Part shown: positions 39,732 to 48,123 of the stretch, one piece after another
Numbering within the stretch: the first letter of the stretch is position 1
Layout: each line of letters opens with the position of its first letter
Source of the DNA: a virus
IMG/VR virus record: IMGVR_UViG_3300019360_000016
Span: 1-51,381 of that record
Direction: 5' to 3' (one strand)
Length of the DNA: 51,381 nucleotides
The notes under the pieces: generated by a model
What the model was told of the DNA's origin: nothing
Database searches by the model: none
The model's input: only the letters and a program-made list of their open reading frames with translations
Made by a program: the position numbers and the translations under genes

Positions 39732-39760
39732 TTGCGTTTACCTTGCCTATCAATTATAAT
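39732..39760 (+). promoter_or_regulatory. Plus-strand promoter, leaderless start
   Basis: TTGCGT (39732-39737), 17 bases, TATAAT (39755-39760). The A of the ATG at 39767 lies seven bases after the -10 box, so the mRNA probably begins at the start codon. Confidence 0.7.
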
Positions 39761-39785
39761 ACCACAATGGCCCACAAAAAGTCAA
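39756..39785 (-). promoter_or_regulatory. Early minus-strand promoter
   Basis: Minus-strand TTGACT (39785-39780), 18 bases, TATTAT (39761-39756). It overlaps the -10 box of the plus-strand promoter and reads into the beta-helix and polymerase genes. Confidence 0.6.
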
Positions 39786-40186
39786 ATCTGAAACCGTTCC
39801 AAGAGGTGGTGGCTAGGTTCGTAATCAACCCCACCGAGGGTACGACCGATATCCAATTCGATAAGTGTGTCGAGACTACCCACACCGCCGAAATCAAAGC
39901 CTACATCATGGCGGCATTCCACTTCTGTGGGGCCCTGGGCGGAGTGGAACCCGCTTACAACTTCATGCGGGCGGGCCTTCAGACGGTCCGGGAAATGGCT
40001 ACCCCTAGCCCGGCTGTGGTGGACCCCCTAGGATTGCCGTTCGTCCTGTCACCGGAACCACCCATCGACAACATCGGCAAAGAGTTGAACTCCGTGAGTG
40101 ATGGGATCAGCGAAAACGAACCCGACCAAACAGCCCAAAACGCTAAACAATCCGATCTCCCGAACACGACGCATACAATCTCCTAA
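39767..40186 (+). CDS. Only plus-strand gene, hypothetical regulator candidate
   Basis: 139 residues: MAHKKSNLKPFQEVVARFVI, then TTDIQFDKCVETTHTAEIKA, a helical middle, and a Pro/Ser/Asn-rich disordered tail. No ribosome site precedes the ATG and the promoter implies a leaderless mRNA. Its stop overlaps the stop of the converging 1137-residue gene by three bases. Its setting between the early and late blocks suits an early regulator. No family recognised. Confidence 0.72.
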   Translation: MAHKKSNLKPFQEVVARFVINPTEGTTDIQFDKCVETTHTAEIKAYIMAAFHFCGALGGVEPAYNFMRAGLQTVREMATPSPAVVDPLGLPFVLSPEPPIDNIGKELNSVSDGISENEPDQTAQNAKQSDLPNTTHTIS

Positions 40187-43100
40187 CGGTAAATCCCGGC
40201 GGAGTTCAAAATCCCACCGGAGAGAAGTTCATTGGTTGTTGCTTCTGCCCGTTCCATGAACGAGGAACCGGCAGGACTAGCCGACCCAGACCCTGGTGGT
40301 ACTGAGGACGGACGAATACGGTACGGGTCTCTTTGGGCGGCGGTGGTCCCGGCACTGAGACCTCCCGGCTGCAATCCCAGAAACCCCGGATCATTCCCAA
40401 AGGCCACACCCATAGTGGCGAGAAACTGGGCTCTCAATTCCGGCGGTAACGTCTCTAACAGTCGCTCACTCCGCCCCACATCCTGACGCAAGTGGACTCC
40501 CCGCCACTGACTCTTACTGATGGGGATGGGGCCGGGAGCAATGGTCTGGTATTCCTGCTCCACGGTATCGGCTAGGCGTTGATCCCCAGACATTGCGGCC
40601 TCAACGTACTCCCGTTTCAGTTCCGCCACACGGGGAGCCACCCCGATCATCCACCGAGCGAGGGCCTGCTCCTGACTCCCATTGATGTCACCCAGCCCCA
40701 GACTCCGAGCGTAGAGTTGGGTTGGTGAGTAGTAACCGATGAGGTTGCCGTCCGGAGTGTACAGCGGATATCGGCCGTCGGGACCTTGCTGACGGTTATC
40801 CACATACGACCGTCCGATCAGTTGCCCCACCGCCGGGGCCACTGGCCCAGGTCCAACAGTGGTCAAGACTCTCGCTAAGCCCACCCCACCGGGGACGAGG
40901 AGGGGCAGCGATCTCTGTAGTTGGGTCGGGTCCCCGGTGAGACCCGCCACCGCCGCACTGCCCGCCAACTGCACCACCGGGGGCACCAAGGGTAACGGGT
41001 AGAATGGGCTACCTTCACGGGGGATCGGTAAAGCCCCAGTCGTTGTAGCTTGGCTTGCAATGTCCTCTCCGAATTGGCCGAGTATCAGTTTCGCCGCCCC
41101 AATGGTCAGCCCCGTTGCCACTAAGGCTCGGCCCCAGAAACCTGGACCGCCGCGAGCAAACAGGTTGGCGTAGCGGATAGGGAACTGAGACAACATCCTG
41201 AATGTCGGGTTCCACTCCGCCATGAGTTTCGGGATGTTGCTGATGCCGCCCCCGAACTGGGTAGCCGCAACTCCCTCCATCGCTCGGATTTTCACCAAGT
41301 TGTTAGCCACCGCATCCGAATAGAGAGCTTTCCCTTTGGGGAGCACATGCTCGCCGAACGTCCAGTGGTTGAAAACCGGGACTCCCTCACTGCTAAACTC
41401 CGCCATTTGTTTCCAGGCGGAGTGGCGGAAGGAGTTGTGGGCGACAATCCGGTTCCCGGTCTCCGAAGTGGAGAACAGTGACATCATTCGCCGTCGCCAG
41501 ACATCGTAAGTTTGTCCGGCGGGGCTCCGGGTTTTGAGCAGTGCATTCTTGGTCTGATCCAACGCCTGCACCAATGAGTCATCCATTGTGAAGGCGGACT
41601 CAGCGAAATCCTTGAATGCAGTCCTGAATGCCTCCTCATGGGTGACATTGCCATGACGAAGTTTGATGTAGTGGTTCATTTGCTCCAAGGAGTCTTTGAT
41701 CCCCTGGACCGTACTCTCCACTCCTACGTATGGTAGAGTGGAAATCAATATCTGGAACAGGTTCTTCACGGGGGCAATGAGGTTGGGAGCCGCAAGAGTG
41801 GATTGGTAGAAGTAGTTGGCGATGCTCCGAGTAGCCTGCCGATACCCCAGTTTCGGGGACTCCGCAATGGCCACCTGCAACGACTGCCGTAACTCGTTGG
41901 CTCCGGCAGCACTCAACATCTTCCCCATAGGTGCGTCCGGTTTCAGAGAATCGCTTGCCAGTTTCCGCATGTGATCCCAGCGTTGGCTGTTGAGGTGCTC
42001 CTTGGGGGTCATGTTACCTAACACCGCCGGCATGTAGGTGTCACGGATGAAAGCTGCCCGCACTGGGTCCTTGAAGTCGGGCAGGTCTCTGAGGATTTCC
42101 CCCTCCGGTGTGACCGTTTTCCCGTAGGCGAGTTCCCTCAATACCCTACTCCAACCCTCGCCCAGTGAGTGAGTTGCTCCGGGTGGCCTGACACTCCACC
42201 CGTAATCGCGGGCACGAGTATGGTTGTAACTCTGAGCGACTCCAAGTGTATCCATGCGGAAGCGGTGGGGCATAGAATTGTAGAGAATGTAATCCTTACT
42301 GACGCCCAAGTTCTGTTGGAGTGCTGCCTCGGCGGCCGGGTTCCCGTGGAGGGGTGTGAGCAGTTTCTCCACCCGGTTGTCGATTACTCGCATCTTGGTG
42401 GCGGCGTCAGCGTAGGGGCCTCCCATTTTCACTAAGTCGCTCGTCTCCGGCAACATACCGAAAAACCGCTGAAGATGTCCGCCACTCGCAACTTTGGCGG
42501 TGGCTGCTGATTCCTGTCCGGCGATAAACTCTCCGACGTACTCCCGAAAACCGCCAAGCACGGCCTCCTTGTCGAGGAGGTCTAAGCCGCCACCCCGATC
42601 GGCGAGGTAGTGCCCCATCAGGCGGTTAAGCTCTGAGGGAGTCAGGCGGATGGGCCGTCCCTGGAGCATTAACCCTGACTCCTTCGCACCCCTCGCCAGA
42701 ACGTCCACACTGTAGGAGTCTTGGAGGGCTTTGAGGTGTTTCGGGTCCGTGTGCAGGAGCAGCGGGAAGTAGCCCCGGTTCAGTTTGGTGCCGATCGGTG
42801 GTGCCTCAGTGCGTAACCCGGTAAACTTCCGCCCCTTCCGGGCCAGGGATTGGGGGATGCCGTTTACCAAATCGGGTCCCGTTTTGTCGTACACCCAGTC
42901 GAAGTATCCGTCCAACTGGGAATTGAGAGCCCGTTCTGACGCCGACAACTCCACCTTGGGTAAAGAGCGTAGTGCATCGGCTGCCGATTTGATCTCTGCC
43001 GGTAACACCAACCCCTTCTCCGCCAACAGCCCCAACCGCTTCTCATACTCCTTCACGGCGTGGTTGAGGTAGCCGGATTCCTGGACCCGGTGCAGAGCAA

Positions 43101-43596
43101 TGCGGTACTCCGACAGGATGTCAGGGGCCTTGCCGGAGAGGTTCTTAAAATCGAGAGCCGCCTGACCGATCATTTCGACTCCCCGTTTCTGGAAGTCGTG
43201 AACGCGGGACCCCAACTCCGTCATCAGGGCCGGGAGCGGGGTACCCCGGTAAATCTCCGCAAAGGACATAGTGTCATCCAAGAGTGGGATCAGTGGTTTC
43301 AGGCCCTTGGTGAATTGTTCCTGCTGACTGAAAAACTGCCGTGTCCCCATCACCGGGTACTTCGCCGTCAGAATCAGCCCCAACACCACTCCGGGATTGG
43401 TGGTGGTCTGTACCAAGGTTTGCAGTGGTCCAGGCTCCGACAACCCGAAAAACTTCTCGGCGATCGTTTGGCGTTCTAGCGGTGACAGGCGATCTGGATT
43501 TAGCAATGCGGCCCCGGCTGCCCCCAAGTTACCTTGGAGAGCATTCGACATAGCGATGTCGAGACGGTCTAGGGCTGATACATTGACTTCCGGCAT
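40183..43596 (-). CDS. Large internal virion (ejection) protein
   Basis: 1137 residues, mainly helical, with amphipathic stretches and one hydrophobic segment around WGRALVATGLTIGAAKLILG (about 812-832). It starts MPEVNVSALDRLDIAMSNAL and ends in Gly/Ser/Pro-rich sequence. The last and largest of the ejection-type set (50147-51295 down to here), it corresponds in position and size to T7 gp16-like proteins that leave the head and span the envelope. No transglycosylase motif seen. Confidence 0.75.
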   Translation of the reverse strand: MPEVNVSALDRLDIAMSNALQGNLGAAGAALLNPDRLSPLERQTIAEKFFGLSEPGPLQTLVQTTTNPGVVLGLILTAKYPVMGTRQFFSQQEQFTKGLKPLIPLLDDTMSFAEIYRGTPLPALMTELGSRVHDFQKRGVEMIGQAALDFKNLSGKAPDILSEYRIALHRVQESGYLNHAVKEYEKRLGLLAEKGLVLPAEIKSAADALRSLPKVELSASERALNSQLDGYFDWVYDKTGPDLVNGIPQSLARKGRKFTGLRTEAPPIGTKLNRGYFPLLLHTDPKHLKALQDSYSVDVLARGAKESGLMLQGRPIRLTPSELNRLMGHYLADRGGGLDLLDKEAVLGGFREYVGEFIAGQESAATAKVASGGHLQRFFGMLPETSDLVKMGGPYADAATKMRVIDNRVEKLLTPLHGNPAAEAALQQNLGVSKDYILYNSMPHRFRMDTLGVAQSYNHTRARDYGWSVRPPGATHSLGEGWSRVLRELAYGKTVTPEGEILRDLPDFKDPVRAAFIRDTYMPAVLGNMTPKEHLNSQRWDHMRKLASDSLKPDAPMGKMLSAAGANELRQSLQVAIAESPKLGYRQATRSIANYFYQSTLAAPNLIAPVKNLFQILISTLPYVGVESTVQGIKDSLEQMNHYIKLRHGNVTHEEAFRTAFKDFAESAFTMDDSLVQALDQTKNALLKTRSPAGQTYDVWRRRMMSLFSTSETGNRIVAHNSFRHSAWKQMAEFSSEGVPVFNHWTFGEHVLPKGKALYSDAVANNLVKIRAMEGVAATQFGGGISNIPKLMAEWNPTFRMLSQFPIRYANLFARGGPGFWGRALVATGLTIGAAKLILGQFGEDIASQATTTGALPIPREGSPFYPLPLVPPVVQLAGSAAVAGLTGDPTQLQRSLPLLVPGGVGLARVLTTVGPGPVAPAVGQLIGRSYVDNRQQGPDGRYPLYTPDGNLIGYYSPTQLYARSLGLGDINGSQEQALARWMIGVAPRVAELKREYVEAAMSGDQRLADTVEQEYQTIAPGPIPISKSQWRGVHLRQDVGRSERLLETLPPELRAQFLATMGVAFGNDPGFLGLQPGGLSAGTTAAQRDPYRIRPSSVPPGSGSASPAGSSFMERAEATTNELLSGGILNSAGIYR

Positions 43597-43612
43597 AACT
43601 CTTTCACCGTAA

Positions 43613-43680
43613 GCCGTTCACAGGAATTGAACCTATTCCGTGCGGATTACAAATCCGACGGGCTCCCAGAGCAAAACGGC
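43613..43680 (-). tRNA. tRNA-Thr (UGU), shortened D-arm
   Basis: 68 bases. Acceptor GCCGTTT/GAACGGC (one G-U pair); D-arm reduced to CTC-TGG-GAG; anticodon loop TTTGTAA between CGGA and TCCG, giving anticodon TGT; variable ACGGA; T-arm ATAGG-TTCAATT-CCTGT. CCA is not encoded. The three-base D-loop is unusual. Lies between the acidic zinc-ribbon gene and the largest ejection gene. Confidence 0.8.
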
Positions 43681-43686
43681 GTCCCC

Positions 43687-43977
43687 TTAGTCATCGTCGT
43701 CAGGGTCATCATCGAAGGAATCATCATCAACAAACAGTTCCTCCGTTGAGGACTCAAAATCATCCTCCACGGAGTTCTCGCTGTTCTCTCCGTTCTCCAC
43801 CACCTCCACCACACTCACGGTGTAGTCGGCTGTGCCCTCCGCTCCACACTCGGAGCAACTCCACTGAGCGAGGATTTGCTCCACTCCGTCCTGCTCCGTG
43901 TCGGTGATTTCCAGTTGGGCGGAGGCCCCACAACTCGGACACCGACCCTTGGCGAACTTCTTTGTGACCGCATCCAT
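43687..43977 (-). CDS. Zinc-ribbon protein with very acidic tail
   Basis: 96 residues. CPSCG (13-17) and CSECG (41-45) form a zinc ribbon; the last 40 residues are almost all Asp, Glu and Ser, ending DDDSFDDDPDDDD. The combination suggests a protein that binds transcription machinery or mimics DNA. Located in the late block near a nuclease and metallopeptidase. Confidence 0.78.
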   Translation of the reverse strand: MDAVTKKFAKGRCPSCGASAQLEITDTEQDGVEQILAQWSCSECGAEGTADYTVSVVEVVENGENSENSVEDDFESSTEELFVDDDSFDDDPDDDD

Positions 43978-43989
43978 AACCGTTTACCT

Positions 43990-44538
43990 CTAAACTACAA
44001 TCCGGGATAGAGTCTTTATGTGTGGTAGAGCCGCCCGGTACACGTCCTCCAACACAATCACATCCTGCTTACAATGGGTGACGATCTCCTTGTAGGCTGC
44101 ACGATCACCAGCCGTGGCCCTCTGCCAAATCTCTGGGGTTAGGGGTGTTTTCTTCTCCGTCAGGTTCATATACTCTTGGACTCGGAGCAATGACCGTCTC
44201 GACATCTTGAGGCCAAACTTCACCCAGAAATACAAATCCACATGGAAGGCGTAGAGGTAGGGGCGTTTGCCGATCCCCAAGGCCCTAGTTTTCAGAAACG
44301 GGACATCAAACCCCTTCCCGTAGTATGTTACCCACACGTCGTAGTTTTGGAGCAAGGCGAGAGTCTTGTTGACCACCTTGGAGTCATCCCAAGGGCGGGC
44401 CTGAAACCGCTTCGGCCAGTCGGTTTGACTCACCACAATTGGTGCTTCCCCCAGCGGCTTAATGCACGCACACAGTACGCGGCCAAAATCCGCCGACAGG
44501 TTGGAGGCTTCAATGTCCAACATACAGACCTTCATCAT
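43990..44538 (-). CDS. DnaQ-like 3'-5' exonuclease (RNase H fold)
   Basis: 182 residues from ATG 44538, overlapping the previous stop as TAATG, with AAAGGA upstream. DEDD motifs: CMLDIEAS (D8, E10), YYGKGFDVPFL, FHVDLYFW, and HCKQDVIVLEDVY. This is the PolB-like/YprB-like exonuclease family. Acts on DNA or RNA ends; independent of the polymerase's own proofreading domain. Confidence 0.85.
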   Translation of the reverse strand: MMKVCMLDIEASNLSADFGRVLCACIKPLGEAPIVVSQTDWPKRFQARPWDDSKVVNKTLALLQNYDVWVTYYGKGFDVPFLKTRALGIGKRPYLYAFHVDLYFWVKFGLKMSRRSLLRVQEYMNLTEKKTPLTPEIWQRATAGDRAAYKEIVTHCKQDVIVLEDVYRAALPHIKTLSRIVV

Positions 44539-44852
44539 TATCCTTTCAGACATTCCTCCGACCAAACCAGCTGACCGGAGAGGGTTAGATCAGCCAACTG
44601 AGCCCCCAATCCGTCACACAGGGCTTCGGCGGCGGTTTTGTCAATGTAGTTGTTGAGTCCGGCACGGGCAAGCATTTGGTGAATCACCTCATGCCAGAAC
44701 ACCATCTCCCGAATCTCCAACGTCGCCTCCTCGGAGAGCCGGATTTGGGCTAGAGAGTCAGTGTAGTCGCCCAGTAGTTTGCCGCCGGAGAGTTTCTTCT
44801 CCGTTTTCACCCCGTAGGGTATGCCGCCGATGGTGTACCGTTTCGGGATCAT
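44538..44852 (-). CDS. Small HExxH zinc metallopeptidase
   Basis: 104 residues from ATG 44852, with GGAGG upstream. RYTIGGIPYGVK, then FWHEVIHQML (H54, E55, H58) and AAEALCDGL with a third ligand candidate E76. This layout is common to small phage metallopeptidases related to ImmA/IrrE and SprT folds. Possibly cleaves a host regulator or a virion protein. First gene after a clear promoter. Confidence 0.82.
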   Translation of the reverse strand: MIPKRYTIGGIPYGVKTEKKLSGGKLLGDYTDSLAQIRLSEEATLEIREMVFWHEVIHQMLARAGLNNYIDKTAAEALCDGLGAQLADLTLSGQLVWSEECLKG

Positions 44853-44868
44853 CGACACCTCCGGGGAC

Positions 44869-44897
44869 ACTATACCACAACTCGGCACTCAATGCAA
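44869..44897 (-). promoter_or_regulatory. Promoter for the metallopeptidase-exonuclease group
   Basis: Minus-strand TTGCAT (44897-44892), 17 bases, TATAGT (44874-44869), overlapping the 3' end of the upstream virion gene. Only about ten bases of leader before the GGAGG site. Confidence 0.72.
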
Positions 44898-46859
44898 GAC
44901 AGAACCTGGCGTACCGGTGGAAGGTTGGGTGGCTGCCGGTTTAGGTGTCGGGGCAGCTCCCGCCGGGTCCATAATCCGTGCCAGTACCGCCGGAGGCATG
45001 AAGCGGATTTGGCCTGTGAGGGCGGCGTTTTTGAGATTACTGTACGCCTCCACCTGCTGCTCCGCCAAGATCATCTTAGCCACCACTGAGGGGTCCGGGG
45101 CTGCCGCTCTCCGCAAACGACCAGCACGTTCCTCTGGGTCCCCGAAGATTTTGCGGGCCAAAATCTCGGACCCAATCGAAGTGCCTTGGAGTCCTGCCAT
45201 AGCACCTTCCCAAGCCAAGGTTCCCGTCAACAGCCCCTTGGTGGGATTCGCCAATGTGTGTTTTAGGGCAGTCTTCAGGAACTTGACAAAGCCCACGCCC
45301 TCTGTGGCCACCGGAGCCGCAACTTCCACCCTCGGCGGCAACCGACTTGCCAACTTCTGCTCCACAGCATAGGCTGCGGGGTCTGTGGCAAACTGGGTAA
45401 ACCGGGAGGCAAGTCCCCCGCCGCGTCCCACTGAAGCTTTGGAGGTCCGAAACTGGGCTCCGGCACCGGGACCAATCAGTTCATCCAAGGTGGACTCAAG
45501 AACGGCCCTATTGGCGTCCCCCACGGTACGGGCAAATTGTCGATAGGCTTCCTCACCGGTAATGCCCATGTAGCGGCGACCCAAGTTTTGCAGTCGGACA
45601 GCTTTCTCCGCCTCGGTTTGGTACTTGTAGGTCGCCCCCGGCAACAGGCCCTTAATCGGTCGGGGCCCCGCATCCGACAACATAGCCTTGGGACGCAGCC
45701 TCTCAGCCAATTTGGTCCGGAGGGCAGCCGCTTGACCGGCTTCAGCTTCAGCCGCCGCCGCCGCCCTCTCAATGCGTTCAAGTTGCCTCAGACTAGCCTG
45801 GTTGAGTCTGGTTTCTCCTTGGGGAATGACTTGTTGGCGTTCAAAGATGTTGTACTTCTGGGAGCCCCGTGCTGTCTCCGTGGCCAACTGCTTGGCGGTT
45901 TCCGACATGCGTTCGAGCCGCGTCTGTACCAACAACTCTTTGTGTTGGAGTCCCGGCTCACGGAGACTCTTGGCCCCCTTCACCAAGTTGCTGATGTGAT
46001 TCTTGGCTCTCGCTCTCGGAATGTCGCCGAAGTCGTCGGGCAAAGCGGTCTCCAGTTGGGAGAGCAATTCTTTGTCTGCGAGGATTCCGTGTTTTTCCCG
46101 AAGCTGTGTGACGGCGAAGGCACGAACATTGGCGGGACTGATCGTTTCCGCATCCCCCGCCACCGTCGTCATGAAGTCGGTGAACCCTTCAGCACTGCTG
46201 AGACGGCGATTCACATTGGTGAGAAAGAGGTCTGCGTCCGTAATGCTCACGTCCTCCGCTTCTTGGAGGGCGTTGAGGACTCGCCGTATCGCCGGTTCGT
46301 TGCGGCGTTCCCCGGTGCGAGCGAACTGGAACATGCCATTCGCTGTCCGACTCCCCGGTTTCACCATCTCTGCCATGAGTTTGTCGATGTCGGCTTGGGT
46401 GAAGCCTAGTTTATCTTTGAACATGCTCCGGAGCCGATCCTCCAGTTCCGCAATGTCCTGATTGGCGAAGGTCTTGGCGGCTGGGGCCTTGGATATCTGT
46501 TCGGTGGCCGCCCGCACTCCACTCTGTCCCTCCGATGGGAGTTGCGTGGAATCAATGAGTGCCTGTCGAGAACGGAGAAGATTCGCCGTTTCGGTGGGGG
46601 TTAGTTCTTTGCGGCTCAACAACAGGTCGGAAAGTCTCTGCGGCTCATCCAGGAACAACTCTTGAGCCGTTTTTCGTACCTCCGCAGGCAGACGGGCAAG
46701 TAACGCACTCACCTCATCAGCGGTAAGAACAGTGCCCTTGACCGGTGCCGGGACAGCTAGAACCTTGGCGGGTGTGACTTTGGCGGCTTTGGACTTTCTA
46801 CCGGTCAACTTGGCCGCTAATCCTTGTTCCAGCTTCTTACCTTTGTTGGTTTTCGCCAT
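44889..46859 (-). CDS. Internal virion (ejection-type) protein
   Basis: 656 residues: basic start MAKTNKGKKLEQGLAAKLTG, then long Ala/Leu/Arg/Glu-rich helices with probable coiled coils (RLERMSETAKQLATETARGS; AAAAEAEAGQAAALRTKLAE) and a Pro/Thr-rich C terminus. No enzyme motif. In the ejection-protein series; position and composition resemble T7 gp15-type proteins. Confidence 0.7.
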   Translation of the reverse strand: MAKTNKGKKLEQGLAAKLTGRKSKAAKVTPAKVLAVPAPVKGTVLTADEVSALLARLPAEVRKTAQELFLDEPQRLSDLLLSRKELTPTETANLLRSRQALIDSTQLPSEGQSGVRAATEQISKAPAAKTFANQDIAELEDRLRSMFKDKLGFTQADIDKLMAEMVKPGSRTANGMFQFARTGERRNEPAIRRVLNALQEAEDVSITDADLFLTNVNRRLSSAEGFTDFMTTVAGDAETISPANVRAFAVTQLREKHGILADKELLSQLETALPDDFGDIPRARAKNHISNLVKGAKSLREPGLQHKELLVQTRLERMSETAKQLATETARGSQKYNIFERQQVIPQGETRLNQASLRQLERIERAAAAAEAEAGQAAALRTKLAERLRPKAMLSDAGPRPIKGLLPGATYKYQTEAEKAVRLQNLGRRYMGITGEEAYRQFARTVGDANRAVLESTLDELIGPGAGAQFRTSKASVGRGGGLASRFTQFATDPAAYAVEQKLASRLPPRVEVAAPVATEGVGFVKFLKTALKHTLANPTKGLLTGTLAWEGAMAGLQGTSIGSEILARKIFGDPEERAGRLRRAAAPDPSVVAKMILAEQQVEAYSNLKNAALTGQIRFMPPAVLARIMDPAGAAPTPKPAATQPSTGTPGSVLH

Positions 46860-46863
46860 AACA

Positions 46864-48123
46864 TTATCGTCCGTAATCGGCAGCCGCAGCCAACCCCAGA
46901 CCGGCCGGGTTCAGAGCATTGGGGTCCGCTGGGGGTGTAACCGAGTAGGCCATTTGTAGGAGGTCGCGGGCAGTGGTCGGGGCCATTTGTGATCCGCGAG
47001 CCCCTTCCCGTGCGAGGTATTGGGCAGCCAATCCCTCCATCATGGGGCCGAGAAACTTGGCGGTGATGGCATCCATTGCGGCAGGCTCCAACACCTTCGC
47101 CTGTGCAGTAGCTCTCTCCGTCCGGTCTATAGCATCCTTGTTAGCCTCGTTCCGGGCAGCAGCAGCCCGAATAGGCAGCAGGGTTACGGCATCCAATGTC
47201 TGCATTGCGGGGCCCATAATTTGACTGGCCCCGATTGCTCCACCGATACCTGCTCCAGCCACGAGTGCCCCCTTCTTCGTGAACAGTTGCTTCAATCCGT
47301 GGCCTGCCGCCTGCGAAACGGTCATAGCTTCGATCTTCGCAGCCTCCGCAGCCCGGGCGGCTGGACTCCCGAACAATACATTCTTCAGCTTTGCAAATCC
47401 CCTGCCGATGGGGCCCGCTGCCTTTGCCGCTTTGGGAATTGCTCTGACTGCCCCGGCCATTGGACCGAATGCTACTCCAGCAGGACCCATCATCGCGGAC
47501 GACTTCAACTGTTCCACAATGAAAGGGGGCCGATTTAGTTCCTCCCAGTCAACCTCCCCTGCAACCACCTTTTCCAAGAGTTTCAGGGTTTCAGCATCCT
47601 TAATGTAGAGATTGCCCTCGGCGTCTTCGGTGGTATAGCGAGCTGCGGCCTTAGCGTTGGGTCCGAATACTTCAGTCCACTCTTGGAGTGTCCACGGAGT
47701 GGCCAGTGCTTGGTTCACACGTTGCTGCGGGGACAACTTCTTCAGGAACTCCGTTTTCAGTTTTTGACTAACAGCATCGAGTTCTTTCTTCGCTGGCTGT
47801 TTCGGTTTTTGGCCGGTCAACAACTCATCGTCTTGGTTCACTCCTACTGTCGCCTTGCCGGATTTTAGTCGTTGCAACTGAGCTAATGCTCCGGAGTCCT
47901 TTATGTAGAAGTTTCCATCCGCATCCTGCGTGAACCACTCCACCGTGTTAGCAATCGGTTCGTCTTGGAGATACACTCCCCCCGTGCCCCCTCGCCTTAA
48001 TTCGATTCCGAATGCCTCCTCCAACTCCTTTGGGGTCCACGGCGTAGCCAGTGCTTGATTGAGACGCTGTTGGGGGGACAGCTTCTTCAGGAACTCCTCT
48101 TTCAGTTTCTTGCTCTTAGCCAT
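46864..48123 (-). CDS. Internal virion protein with duplicated N-terminal module
   Basis: 419 residues. Residues 6-92 and 121-190 are diverged copies: LKEEFLKKLSPQQRLNQALA against LKTEFLKKLSPQQRVNQALA, both followed by TPWT, and TQDADGNFYIKDS against TEDAEGNLYIKDA. The C-terminal half is Ala/Gly-rich with hydrophobic helices (LVAGAGIGGAIGASQIMGPA), suggesting membrane insertion at ejection. Next to other ejection-type genes. Confidence 0.75.
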   Translation of the reverse strand: MAKSKKLKEEFLKKLSPQQRLNQALATPWTPKELEEAFGIELRRGGTGGVYLQDEPIANTVEWFTQDADGNFYIKDSGALAQLQRLKSGKATVGVNQDDELLTGQKPKQPAKKELDAVSQKLKTEFLKKLSPQQRVNQALATPWTLQEWTEVFGPNAKAAARYTTEDAEGNLYIKDAETLKLLEKVVAGEVDWEELNRPPFIVEQLKSSAMMGPAGVAFGPMAGAVRAIPKAAKAAGPIGRGFAKLKNVLFGSPAARAAEAAKIEAMTVSQAAGHGLKQLFTKKGALVAGAGIGGAIGASQIMGPAMQTLDAVTLLPIRAAAARNEANKDAIDRTERATAQAKVLEPAAMDAITAKFLGPMMEGLAAQYLAREGARGSQMAPTTARDLLQMAYSVTPPADPNALNPAGLGLAAAADYGR

